Below, piece by piece: positions 18,433-27,056 of a stretch of 64,000 bases of DNA (its first letter is position 1; the number at the start of each line of letters is the position of its first letter). This DNA is from Paracoccaceae bacterium. Lineage in GTDB: Bacteria; Pseudomonadota; Alphaproteobacteria; Rhodobacterales; Rhodobacteraceae. The stretch covers positions 806,001 to 870,000 of the forward strand of contig JANSYP010000001.1 of the NCBI GenBank assembly GCA_024742405.1, given 5' to 3'. A program made the position numbers and the translations under genes. The notes below the pieces were generated by a model. That model saw only the letters and a list, made by a program, of their open reading frames with translations, was not told the origin of the DNA and made no database searches.

Positions 18433-18449
18433 GACATGCTTGGCATGTC
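18433..18449. repeat. Perfect 7-bp inverted repeat
   Basis: GACATGC, spacer TTG, GCATGTC: a perfect inverted repeat in the 199-base gap between two secreted-protein genes, 140 bases upstream of the second. Could be a regulator site or a small hairpin; no T-tract follows, so it is not a good terminator. Confidence 0.45.
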
Positions 18450-18588
18450 TGCTGGCGCGCCGTCCATCTGCTGCGACTGGACACGACTCCGTCAGCAACC
18501 GCGTCCCGCCAAGTGAAGGATCGTCACGCACCCCGCGCGCTGGTATCATAGCGCGCGTCTGGCCAACCGAAACACCGGGTGCTCCGAA

Positions 18589-19383
18589 ATGACATGTTCA
18601 TCGTCGCGCGTCTTGTCCAAAGCGCTCTCGTCGACCCATGCCATCCGCGCGCTGGCGGTGGCGTCGGGTCTCCTCACGTCAATTTTGGCCCTGTTGTCCA
18701 TTGGGGTCGCCGAAACGGCCGCCGCGGAGGAAGCCTTCCCGATCATGGGGCAGAGCCTTGGCGGACACTGGCGCGACTCGGCATCGGCGGATGGAACTCT
18801 TATGGGAACGCTGCCGCCCGGCCGACCGGTGCCGATCATCAGCAAATCGGACGAAACCTATAAGGGCTACCATTGGTTCGGGATCGAGATCGGGCGCGTC
18901 ACGGGTTACCAGTGGGGCGGCATCCTGTGTTCGAACGATCGCAAGATCGACGGTCTCGCGAACCAGTGCGATCCAGCGGACCTGACAGAAGTCGGTGCGG
19001 GCGCGAACGGGCTTGAGAGCATTCAGGGGCAATACATGGCCGGGCGGGGCGATATCACCGGCGGCGACCAGCACACCTGTGACGGTTGGCACCCGCAGGT
19101 TATTCCGAGCTATCTGGCCATCGACGCCAGCCTGAACACAATGACCTTCTACCTCTATGATTGCGATATCCAAAGCACCGAGCCCCTCGGGACGGGGCTG
19201 CATATCAAAGGGCAATGCTCTTTGGGCGATTTCGGTTCTTCCGAGCTTCCAACCCTGACCGATGCCGATCGCGACCTCGACGTTCTGGCGTTCTACAAGG
19301 ACAACGGAAACACGCTGCTTCTTGTGGATCAATCCGGGCCCGACCGCGGCCTGATCTCGTCCTACGCCCTGTGTAACCGGTAA
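18589..19383 (+). CDS. Hypothetical secreted protein with N-terminal SH3-like module
   Basis: 264 residues from ATG 18589; the start is uncertain because no clear ribosome site is seen. An unusually long signal-like N-terminus ends near ETAAAEEA (about residue 47). Residues about 52-112 (QSLGGHWRDSASADGTLMGTLPPGRPVPII... ending WGGILCS) have the spacing of a bacterial SH3 domain. The rest has five cysteines (CDPADL, CDGWHP, CDIQ, CSLGDF, CNR), suggesting disulfides. No enzyme motif seen. Likely periplasmic or secreted; function unknown. Confidence 0.65.
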   Translation: MTCSSSRVLSKALSSTHAIRALAVASGLLTSILALLSIGVAETAAAEEAFPIMGQSLGGHWRDSASADGTLMGTLPPGRPVPIISKSDETYKGYHWFGIEIGRVTGYQWGGILCSNDRKIDGLANQCDPADLTEVGAGANGLESIQGQYMAGRGDITGGDQHTCDGWHPQVIPSYLAIDASLNTMTFYLYDCDIQSTEPLGTGLHIKGQCSLGDFGSSELPTLTDADRDLDVLAFYKDNGNTLLLVDQSGPDRGLISSYALCNR

Positions 19384-19466
19384 GCCGTGGCGGCTCAGTG
19401 TGGTCGGGTGTGTCGGTGCAGGCATGGGACATGGTTCGCCGCCTGGGGGCGGCGTCTTTCCCCGCC

Positions 19467-20180
19467 TCACTCCGGCACGAGCCGGTCGATCACCGAGCGC
19501 CGGAAGGCTTCAAGGTACGTCTGGTCCGACGGGGCTGGGGCGGCCGCGCGCAGGCTGGCCTTGAGGTCACGCATCAGCCCCGGGTCGCGCGCCGTCACCA
19601 GATCGGCGAGCGCGCGGGCCTCCGCGGCCGCATCGCCCCCGGACGCGTCGACATCCACCAGGCCCAAGCCGTGGGCCTCGGCGGCGCTCAGCACGGGTGA
19701 GGTCAGCAGGAACCGGAGCGCGCCGCCATAGCCCAGCCGCACCGGCAGCCGGCGAGTGCCGCCACCTCCCGGCATCGCGTCAAACCCAAGATGTCCGTCG
19801 CTGATCTCCGCGCCGTCGCCCGCGACCACCAGATCGCAGGCCAGCGCCAGTTCCAGCCCGCCAAGCCGGCAGATGCCCTCGATGCAGGCAATGGTGATCT
19901 GCGGCAGCGTCTCCAGCCGTGCATTGATCCGGGCCAGCCGCTGCGCAGCCGCGGCAAATGCGGCGCGGTCGGCAAAGCAGGCCTCCAGCAGTTCTGCGTC
20001 GAGCCCGGTGGAAAAGACGCCGCCTTCGCCCCGCACCAGCAAACAGATGATGGCCTCCGACGCCTCCAGCTCGCCGAGTGCCGCCTCCATCGCCGCCATG
20101 GTTGCCGCGTCGATGCCGTTGGACTGTTCGGGCCGGTCGAAGACCCAGACCATCAGATGTCCGTCGCGCTCTATGAGCAT
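19467..20180 (-). CDS. Enoyl-CoA hydratase/isomerase (crotonase) family protein
   Basis: 237 residues, slightly short for the family (about 255-265). Seen: crotonase fold signatures AFSTGLDAELL-like segment VFSTGLDAELLEACFADR with the first oxyanion region, then IACIEGICRLGGLELALACDLVVAG with the GG oxyanion hole, and FDAMPGGGGTRRLPVRLGYGGALRFLLTS. The second catalytic Glu of true hydratases is not evident, so isomerase, hydrolase or another crotonase activity is possible. Thirty-three bases separate it from the upstream DUF1330 gene on the same strand. Confidence 0.85.
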   Translation of the reverse strand: MLIERDGHLMVWVFDRPEQSNGIDAATMAAMEAALGELEASEAIICLLVRGEGGVFSTGLDAELLEACFADRAAFAAAAQRLARINARLETLPQITIACIEGICRLGGLELALACDLVVAGDGAEISDGHLGFDAMPGGGGTRRLPVRLGYGGALRFLLTSPVLSAAEAHGLGLVDVDASGGDAAAEARALADLVTARDPGLMRDLKASLRAAAPAPSDQTYLEAFRRSVIDRLVPE

Positions 20181-20213
20181 GGGGCGCGTCCCCCCGGTCC
20201 CAGGGCGCCGCGG

Positions 20214-20507
20214 TCAGCCGTCATAGCCCTCGACGATCACGAAATCCATCACGGCGGCGCCTTCGCGCACGTCGATCGCGGTGCGGTATCCGGGCGAGTT
20301 GTAGCAGTCGCGCGCCGCGGCAATGCTCGGGAACTCCACGACGCTGGTGCGCGGCCGCGCCTCACCTTCCGGCACCTCCTGCGTGCCGCCCCGCACCAGG
20401 AACCGCCCGCCATACTCGGCCAGCGGCGCCGCGTTGGCCTCCTTGTAGCGGCCGAACGCCGCCGCGTCCTCGACCGTCATGTTCACGATCCAATAGCCCT
20501 TCGCCAT
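20214..20507 (-). CDS. DUF1330 domain protein
   Basis: 97 residues from ATG 20507, preceded by AGGGGGACGAAAG; the longer open frame upstream is read-through of the intergenic region. Matches the DUF1330 family: MAKGYWIVNMTVEDAAAFGRYKEANAAPL, GGRFLVRGG, and the central VVEFPSIAAARDCYNSPGY. The family has a dimeric ferredoxin-like fold and no settled function. Probably co-transcribed with the crotonase gene. Confidence 0.9.
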   Translation of the reverse strand: MAKGYWIVNMTVEDAAAFGRYKEANAAPLAEYGGRFLVRGGTQEVPEGEARPRTSVVEFPSIAAARDCYNSPGYRTAIDVREGAAVMDFVIVEGYDG

Positions 20508-20700
20508 CTTTCGTCCCCCTCCCTGCAGCCTGCGCCAATCGTCGCGAACCGCCATGGCTTGGTCAAGCGCGGGGCGCCGAGCGGAAAAAACGGGATCAAA
20601 TTCCATATCTTCGATCTTTGCGGAAACGGGTTTCTCACTTAAGTCTTGTGCATGGACGATGCGGGCAAAGACCCGACGCCCGCCATAGGGAGGAATTTCA

Positions 20701-21918
20701 ATGCTAGACGATACAGATACCCAACAGCCGGACGCCACGCGCCGGGGCCTGCTCGGCGGTTTTGCCCTGGCCAGCACGGCGACATTTCTAGGGGTGACTC
20801 TGCCCCTGCAACTGACGGCGACGCGGGCGCTGGCCAGCGACGATGCGGTCGACGGCAAGACCGGGCTCGTGGTCCTCAACGACCGGCCGCTCAATGCCGA
20901 AACGCCGGCCCACCTGCTCGACGATCCGATTACGCCGACGACGCGGCATTTCATCCGCAACAACGGGATCGAGCCGCTCGAGGTCGATGCCGCCACCTGG
21001 ACCCTCACCGTGGACGGGCTGGTCGACACTCCGCTGGAGCTGACCATCGCCGACATGCGCGATCAGTTCGAGGTCCACACCGTGGCGCTGGTGATCGAAT
21101 GTGGCGGCAATGGCCGCGCGTTCTTTGACCCGCCGGCCTCGGGCAATCAGTGGACCGTCGGCGCGGTGGGCTGTTCGGAATGGACCGGCGTGCGGCTGAA
21201 GGACGTGCTGGAGGCCGCGGGCGTCCAGGACGGTGTCGTCTACACCGCCCATTACGGCGCCGATCAGCATCTGTCGGGCGATCCCGACAAGCTGCCGATC
21301 TCGCGCGGGGTGCCCATCGCCAAGGCGCTGACCGACGATGTGCTGATCGCCTTCGAACAGAATGGCGAACCGATGCACATCCATAACGGCGCGCCGCTGC
21401 GTCTGGTGGTGCCGGGCTGGCCGGGTTCCTGCTCGCAGAAATGGCTGACCCGGATCGAGCTGCGCGATGTCGTCCATGACGGCCCCAAGATGACCGGCCA
21501 GTCCTACCGCGTGCCGGCCTATCCGGTCGCCGCCGGCCAGTCGGTGCCGGACGAGGACTTCGTCATCATCGAACGGATGCCGGTGAAGTCGCTGATCACC
21601 CACCCCGCCGATGGGGCCGAGGTCTCCAGCGCGACCGAGGTGCGCGGCCATGCCTGGTCAGGCGACCGCACGATCAGCGCGGTGCACCTCTCGACGGATT
21701 TCGGCACCACCTGGATCGAGGCAGAGCTCGATGCCCCGGTCAACAGCGGCGCCTGGCAGAACTGGCGCGCCCAGGTCGAACTGCCCCAGGCCGGCTATTA
21801 CGAAATCTGGTCCCGCGCCACGGACGATGCCGGGGACATGCAGCCCTTCGCCATCGCCTGGAACCCCAAGGGCTATCTCAACAACCGCATGCATGTGGCG
21901 TCCGTCCGTGCGTCGTAA
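20701..21918 (+). CDS. sorA: Sulfite dehydrogenase, molybdopterin subunit (SorA/SoxC-type)
   Basis: 405 residues; GGGAGG precedes ATG 20701. N-terminal twin-arginine signal (ATRRGLLGGFALASTATFLG), consistent with periplasmic export of a folded molybdoenzyme. Seen: LNDRPLNAETPAHLLDDP and HFIRNNG, the molybdenum-ligand Cys134 in VIECGGNGR, substrate/cofactor segment GAVGCSEWTGVRL, VPGWPGSCSQKWL, and a C-terminal immunoglobulin-like dimer domain. Oxidises sulfite to sulfate. The next gene encodes a c-type cytochrome, as in SorAB. SoxC is a less likely alternative because no other thiosulfate-oxidation genes are present. Confidence 0.88.
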   Translation: MLDDTDTQQPDATRRGLLGGFALASTATFLGVTLPLQLTATRALASDDAVDGKTGLVVLNDRPLNAETPAHLLDDPITPTTRHFIRNNGIEPLEVDAATWTLTVDGLVDTPLELTIADMRDQFEVHTVALVIECGGNGRAFFDPPASGNQWTVGAVGCSEWTGVRLKDVLEAAGVQDGVVYTAHYGADQHLSGDPDKLPISRGVPIAKALTDDVLIAFEQNGEPMHIHNGAPLRLVVPGWPGSCSQKWLTRIELRDVVHDGPKMTGQSYRVPAYPVAAGQSVPDEDFVIIERMPVKSLITHPADGAEVSSATEVRGHAWSGDRTISAVHLSTDFGTTWIEAELDAPVNSGAWQNWRAQVELPQAGYYEIWSRATDDAGDMQPFAIAWNPKGYLNNRMHVASVRAS

Positions 21919-22219
21919 GGTGTCTGGACGGGGGGCAGCGGCACTCGCCGCTGTCCTGACGCTGGGCGCGTCCGCGGCGACCGCGGACGTGCTTGTCGAG
22001 GAAGATGGCGTCGATCTGATCTACGCCTATTGCACGGCCTGCCATTCGGAGATGATCGTCGCCCAGCAGGGCCAGACCCGCGAGGGCTGGGACAAGCTGC
22101 TGGTCTGGATGGTCGATGAACAGGGCATGGCCGAAATAGACGAGCCCGACCGGACCGAGGTGCTCGACTATCTCGAAGCCCATTACAACACCGACCGGCC
22201 GAACTTCCCCCGCCGATAA
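21908..22219 (+). CDS. sorB: Small periplasmic c-type cytochrome, SorB-like
   Basis: 103 residues if GTG 21908 is the start; GTG 21920, just after the sorA stop, is an alternative. Signal peptide (AAALAAVLTLGASAATA) then one haem c motif CTACH at residues 42-46. A distal Met ligand is probable in LVWMVDEQGM. It is the expected electron acceptor of SorA, whose 3' end it overlaps by 11 bases. The symbol rests on context and size rather than specific identity. Confidence 0.8.
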   Translation: MRRKVSGRGAAALAAVLTLGASAATADVLVEEDGVDLIYAYCTACHSEMIVAQQGQTREGWDKLLVWMVDEQGMAEIDEPDRTEVLDYLEAHYNTDRPNFPRR

Positions 22220-22227
22220 GGGGGAAG
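22204..22227 (+). terminator. Hairpin spanning the sorB stop
   Basis: CTTCCCCC (22204-22211), eight-base loop containing the TAA stop, GGGGGAAG (22220-22227): a perfect eight-base stem. The T-tract is missing, so this may be a weak or 3'-stabilising structure rather than a classical terminator. Confidence 0.5.
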
Positions 22228-22507
22228 GCGCGTCTAACAGCGTAGTCTGGGCCGGCGGCTTCCGGGGCGGCGCGCGCGCTATTCGTCGGCATGTCAGCCC
22301 GTGGTCGCCGGGGCGGCAAAGGACCGGAGCCGGCCCGGGTCGGATGTCAAAGGCACGGCTGCCCACCGGGGCCGCGTGTCCAACGGCGGCACAGCCCTCC
22401 GCGACGCCTCCGAAGCGCGTTCGACAGAGTGGCTGCGCAGCCAGGACTTGCCCCATGGCGCTTTTAAACGCACGGTAGAGTTCCGGATTGTAGCAGAGGC
22501 CAGGACA

Positions 22508-23218
22508 ATGATCAGGGCAATCGCCGCGTGCCTTCTTGCGACAGCCCTGTCTGCGGTCAGTGCCATGGCGCAGGACAACACGCGCTGCGACGCCAATGCC
22601 TATGCCCTGTGCTCCCACGCGCTCTGCACCTGCCTGGATGCGAGCGGCGCCCCGACGGACTGTCCGACGGAGGGCAGCGCAGAGGCCAGGACGGTCTGGT
22701 CGTCCTGCGAATGTCCGGTCGTGAGCGTCAGCGGCTCGCCGGAATACAATGCCAATATCGGAAACACCTCCTGCCAGCAGCGTCTCGCGACCACCCTTCC
22801 GGGCTTCGCGACGCCACTCGCGCTCGACAGCGATGTGGAGCTCATCTTCTCGCAATACTCCCTTGGTGATGCGATGCCCGACGACAGCTTCGGCACGTTG
22901 AACGCGGCGCAGATGCAGCAATGTGAATCGACCGGCAGCGACGGGTCCCAGGCGTATTTCGCAAACTGCCTCGATCAGCCCTGCTTCTGGGACGGGACCT
23001 CCGGCACGGCGACCTGCTATTGTCCGGTGAACCCGGCAACGGAGACATGGAACACCTTCACCGAGACCTGCGGCGAGACGCTGTGCGACACGCAGGCCGA
23101 CCAGATCTGGTCCGCGGCCGGGGTGGGCGTGACGCAATCGGCCACCGGTTATCTGCAGGGCTTCATCGCCGCGATGGGCCGCACGGCGCCCAACGTCAAT
23201 TATTGTTCGCCCGGCTGA
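22508..23218 (+). CDS. Hypothetical secreted cysteine-rich protein
   Basis: 236 residues from ATG 22508. Signal peptide MIRAIAACLLATALSAVSAMA, then a mature domain of about 215 residues with 16 cysteines (an even number, suggesting up to eight disulfides). The cysteines cluster in two similar blocks: CSHALCTC...CP...CECPV near residues 35-78 and CLDQPCFW...CYCPV near 157-176. This hints at an internal duplication. Acidic and Thr/Ser/Gly-rich elsewhere. No family recognised. Export and oxidative folding are inferred from the signal peptide and cysteine count. Confidence 0.7.
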   Translation: MIRAIAACLLATALSAVSAMAQDNTRCDANAYALCSHALCTCLDASGAPTDCPTEGSAEARTVWSSCECPVVSVSGSPEYNANIGNTSCQQRLATTLPGFATPLALDSDVELIFSQYSLGDAMPDDSFGTLNAAQMQQCESTGSDGSQAYFANCLDQPCFWDGTSGTATCYCPVNPATETWNTFTETCGETLCDTQADQIWSAAGVGVTQSATGYLQGFIAAMGRTAPNVNYCSPG

Positions 23219-23287
23219 CCTTGGGACTGCTGGCGCGCGCTTGCCACGGTACCTGGGACCTGTCGACGCCCGGCACCGCGACAGGTG

Positions 23288-24423
23288 TCAGGCCAGCTCC
23301 GCTTTCCGACGCATAAGCGCGATCAGTTCGACAGCGATGTCGTCGGTCCCGTCGCCTTCGCTGTTGGTCAATACGAAGCATCCGTGTTCGGAGGGATTGG
23401 TCCCCGGCTTCTTGCCCCTGGAACAGCAGATGAAGGATGAGAACCCGGGAATTCCGCCATTCTTCCAGACAAGATCATATGCGTTTGACTCTGGCGGGGA
23501 ATGCTTCGTGATGAACCAGGACAGGCCGAGTTTGCTGCCGTCCTTCGTCTCGGTGTGGGTCGACGGATCTTGGAGCGTCGCCAGAAGGTCGTTCAGCGCA
23601 TTGCCGCTTTCGAGCCCATGTTCCAACGCAGCCAGCGCATCATGTCCTTCGGGGTACTGACCAGCGCCCCTGCGCCTCCCATGGCCGGGAACCCAGTCGC
23701 CCCGGCCACCGTTACCGGGTTAGGCGAACCGGTTTCGGCGTCATAGCCCATGGGCAGGCCGGTCAGCCGCGAGCCCAGAAGCCGGACCATCATCGAGCTG
23801 TCCATGTTCAAGGCGGACAGGATGTTCTGATGTAGGAGCGTGTGAAAATCTTGGGACTGCGAAGTCGCAACGGCCTGCGCAAGCAGCGCGAACCCGAGGT
23901 TGGAATAGAGGTACTCCCCCTTTTTCCCCAACTCGAACGGATTGCCCGACAGATACTGGAACATTTCGGAAATGCCGTAATGCGTCCCGCTGTTCACCGG
24001 TATCCCGGTATCCGGCAGGCCTGAGGTGTAATTCGCGAGCGACTTGAGGGTGATATCGACGTAATTAGAGCCAATCGCCGTGGCTTGCGGCATATATGCG
24101 GCATCGAGCTCCGCCGCCGCGCCCGAGCCGCTATAAAAATCCCCGAGTTTTGCGTCCTTTGAGATCGCACCCGAAGTCACGAAATACTCGTAGAGCGTCG
24201 CGGTGAAGGTCTTGGTCACCGACCCGAGTTCGAACAGCGTCGCGTCCGCGAGCACGAGCGGATTACCGGCCTCGTCCTGCAGTTTGCCTTGATAGTAAAT
24301 GCCCCCATAGTCCGGCCCGACAAAGCCGAGGACCACTGCAATGTCCGCTGATCCGTGGATTGCGGGAATATGTGAGTTTACGAGGTTTTTGAGCTCTTCA
24401 TTGGATGGTTCGACAGTGCTCAT
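23288..24423 (-). pseudogene. Serine beta-lactamase-like (class C / EstB-like) gene with a frameshift
   Basis: Two frames together make one complete serine hydrolase of the class C beta-lactamase fold. Frame one starts at ATG 24423 after AGGGAAGG and carries SVTK (Ser68-Lys71), the YSN motif (Tyr173-Asn175) and the start of the last domain, ending at 23593. Frame two (from about 23626 down to 23288) continues the family sequence as GLESGNALNDLLATL and carries the third motif region WKNGGIPGF. The shift lies near 23614, within the codons for WNMG/LESG; one inserted base would restore the frame. No signal peptide is seen. Natural decay, sequencing error or programmed shift cannot be separated here. 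Confidence 0.85.
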
Positions 24424-25119
24424 CGCGGTGGCCTTCCCTGCTGGTTCGAGTTTCTTCGGAAGTGCAAGCCCTTGGTTTGAGCCGTCACTTCTCGACCGCA
24501 GCCGCGGGAAACATAGTGTCGAAGCCAGAACCAAGCCAGTCGGAACTGGAGCTATTGGTGCGAGAAAGCGAACCGATAGCTTTGAAGGGAAACGCCTCTG
24601 GCCAAGCCTGACGCGCGGGGCGTCCACTGGTGATCTGTAAGCGCACCAACTCCGAAGCTCTTGCCACGCGAGCGCGGATGTCGTCCCTCGCGGCCATGCC
24701 CGTGTGGACTCGGTCGCTGACTCGCACAGGCGGTTAATCCCGGCCGAGCACGCCCGCGAATGCGGCACGCAGCCACGGTCGTTCGACCCATGGTGATGGG
24801 TGGCATTGAGCCACATTCGCGATCTGATCCTTGCGCGTACTGCAGCCTTGGGGCGCCGCGGTCGCGGGTCGCAATCGACCATTCCCCAACGGGTCGCCTC
24901 GCTCGCAAAGCATGGGTGCGTTGTGGTCGCTATTGCGCGCGGTGCGCGCGCGACCAATTCAGTGAAACTATTCCGCCACGAAAGCGCTGCCATGAGCCAC
25001 CGGATAGGGAGATGGAAGCCTCTGCTGCCTTCAGTTTCGTGCAGAATGCGGCGCGGGGCCGTCGGCAAAAACTCGAAAGCACTCTACGCCGCGCTGCGCA
25101 CCCTAACGAACCGGTGGGG
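24424..25119. other. Gene-free stretch
   Basis: 696 bases between the frameshifted hydrolase gene and the P1 peptidase gene. Open frames cross it on both strands, but their translations are Arg-rich, low in hydrophobic structure and resemble no family. The one clear structure is the long hairpin at 24924-24956. It could be decayed coding sequence, a small RNA locus or simply spacer. Confidence 0.6.
24924..24956. repeat. Very stable GC-rich hairpin
   Basis: Nested perfect arms: TGGTCGC (24924-24930) with GCGACCA (24950-24956), and GCGCGC (24935-24940) with GCGCGC (24944-24949) around a GGT loop. The result is a 13-pair stem with a four-base TATT bulge on one side. No T-tract follows on either strand. 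Confidence 0.6.
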
Positions 25120-26223
25120 TCATCCCAGACAGAGTTTTCGGAGTTTTGCCGGATCGATGGCCCGGCACATGCCGCGACTGGGGCGCGCCAGAGGCACGTC
25201 TGTCGCTGCGCAAAGCGCATTCAGAACCGCCTCATCCACGGCCTCCACCGCGGCGAGGTAGACCGGATCCAGAAGCTCGTCATTCAGCATGGTCATCTGT
25301 CGCCACGGGCCCGAGAGTTGCGGCAGTTCCATTTCATTCGCCGTCGAGAACGCCAGAAAAATGTCACCGGAATTGTTCCCTCCCGGTGTGCCACCGCGCC
25401 CGATGCCGAGTGACGCGCGCCGGGCCAGGCGTTCGAGTTGGCCGGGAGACAGCGGCAGGTTCGTCGCCAGAACGACGATGATGGAGCCGCGTTCGACGGC
25501 CATGCCGGGGATCCGATCCTGGGGTATCTCGCGCCCTACCGGCGTGCCGGCGACGGTCAGCCAATCCCGCATGCCGTGATTGGCCTGCACGAGGGCCCCT
25601 AGGATGAAGTCGTCAGATGCGACACGCAGGTGGCGCGATGCCGTCCCGGTGCCGCCCTTGAACTCGTAACAGATCATCCCTGCGCCGCCGCCGGTGTTGC
25701 CCTCCGGCACCGGACCGCCGGCAGCATTGTCGAGTGCTGCGCGCGCGTGGGTTTCAGTGATGTGCAACCCGTTGATATCGTTGAGCACGCCGTCATAGGT
25801 TTCCGCGACGACGGGCATTGCCCAGACATGGTTGGTCTCCCAGATCTCGCCATAGGTCTCGATGATCCAGCGCACGGCCGCGCTGTGTACCGGTCCGACC
25901 GAGTGGGTGTTCGTGATCATTACCGGTCCGCAGAGCCATCCGCCGTCACGCACCCAATGGCTTCCGGTCATCTCGCCGTTTCCGTTCAGGCTGAACTGGC
26001 CTGCCCAGACGGGTTTGGGGATCGGATCGCGTCCACGCGGCAGGATCGCGGTCACGCCGGTCTGGACCTGAATACCGCGCGTGGCGAGGGCCGGGTCCTC
26101 CGATGACAGAAGCTCCATCATGCCAACCTCGACGCCCGGCACATCGGTGATTGCGTTGAGCGGCCCGGGCGTGCCCGGCACGGGTAGCCCCAGGGCGCGG
26201 GCGCGCAGCTTGGGTTTTGTCAT
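25120..26223 (-). CDS. P1-family (DmpA-like) aminopeptidase
   Basis: 367 residues from ATG 26223; the longer frame upstream runs through the permease gene out of its own frame. Family S58/P1 enzymes self-cleave before a Ser that becomes the N-terminal nucleophile; here the motif is GGNNSGD with Ser285. Also seen: ITDVPGVEVG at the start, the SVGPVHSAAVRW region and EGNTGGGAGMICYEFKGG. Known members remove N-terminal amino acids, including D- and beta-amino acids, or act on amino acid amides. It lies 17 bases after the second permease gene of the ABC importer, so it probably processes the imported compound. Confidence 0.92.
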   Translation of the reverse strand: MTKPKLRARALGLPVPGTPGPLNAITDVPGVEVGMMELLSSEDPALATRGIQVQTGVTAILPRGRDPIPKPVWAGQFSLNGNGEMTGSHWVRDGGWLCGPVMITNTHSVGPVHSAAVRWIIETYGEIWETNHVWAMPVVAETYDGVLNDINGLHITETHARAALDNAAGGPVPEGNTGGGAGMICYEFKGGTGTASRHLRVASDDFILGALVQANHGMRDWLTVAGTPVGREIPQDRIPGMAVERGSIIVVLATNLPLSPGQLERLARRASLGIGRGGTPGGNNSGDIFLAFSTANEMELPQLSGPWRQMTMLNDELLDPVYLAAVEAVDEAVLNALCAATDVPLARPSRGMCRAIDPAKLRKLCLG

Positions 26224-26240
26224 CGCATTCAGCTCCGTCG

Positions 26241-27056
26241 TCACTTCTGCCGCGATCTCAGATAGAGCCCGAGGCCGGCGATCACGATGGTCGCCAGCAG
26301 CATCAGCGTGGCGATGGCATTTATCTCGGGTTTGATCCCGCGCCGCAGCATGCCCCAGATATGAATGGGGAGCGTCGTGTCGCCGGTGCCGGCAATGAAG
26401 TAGGTGATCACCAGATCGTCCATCGAGATGATGAAAGCCAGAAGCGCGCCGCCGAAGACGCCGGGCGCGATGCTCGGCAAGGTCACTTTTCGGAACGTCG
26501 CAAACGGTGTTGCGCCCAGATCCGCGGAGGCCTCCTCGACCGACACATCCATATGCGCGAGCCGCGCCGAAACGGTCACGAAGACATAGGAAATCAGGAA
26601 GGTGCACTGCCCGACGATGATCGTGAGCACGGACAGATTCATGCCGATGGTGATGAAAAAGATGAGAAGCGCGATGCCCAACACGATATCGGGCATGATC
26701 ATCGGCACCAGCAGCAGGACCCGGTAGAACCCCGCCAAGCGAAACCTGTAGCGCGCCACGGCCAAAGCAAGCGCCGTGCCGAAAACGGTCGAAATGGCGG
26801 TCGTGGAAAACGCGACGACAAAGCTCGTGCGCACCGCCGCATGGAGCTGCGGGGTGCTGTCGATATAGGTGCTGCTTTCGGTGATACCGGTCTCCATCCC
26901 GAAGATCAGCCGATACCAGTCCAGCGTGAAGCCGTCCCAGATCATCATGTTCACCGGGTTGGCGTTGAAGGAATAGACCATCACCAAAGCAATCGGCGCG
27001 TAGATGAAGGCAAAGAACGCGATGCCGTAGAGCGTCAGGAGCCGGGTCAGTTTCAT
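26241..27056 (-). CDS. ABC transporter permease (PotC-like)
   Basis: 271 residues, six membrane segments, start at ATG 27056 overlapping the preceding permease stop by four bases (ATGA). Carries the EAA loop of binding-protein-dependent permeases: EEASADLGATPFATFRKVTLPSIAPG, which contacts the ATPase. The opening (LLTLYGIAFFAFIYAPIALVMVYSFN) is typical of PotC-type permeases of spermidine/putrescine and opine importers. A frame open far upstream is an artefact. Confidence 0.93.
   Translation of the reverse strand: MKLTRLLTLYGIAFFAFIYAPIALVMVYSFNANPVNMMIWDGFTLDWYRLIFGMETGITESSTYIDSTPQLHAAVRTSFVVAFSTTAISTVFGTALALAVARYRFRLAGFYRVLLLVPMIMPDIVLGIALLIFFITIGMNLSVLTIIVGQCTFLISYVFVTVSARLAHMDVSVEEASADLGATPFATFRKVTLPSIAPGVFGGALLAFIISMDDLVITYFIAGTGDTTLPIHIWGMLRRGIKPEINAIATLMLLATIVIAGLGLYLRSRQK

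Noticed and set aside
24760-25413. Plus-strand open frame of 217 residues in the gene-free stretch
   Set aside because: It runs into the antisense of the P1 peptidase gene, is Arg-rich and shows no motif or ribosome site.
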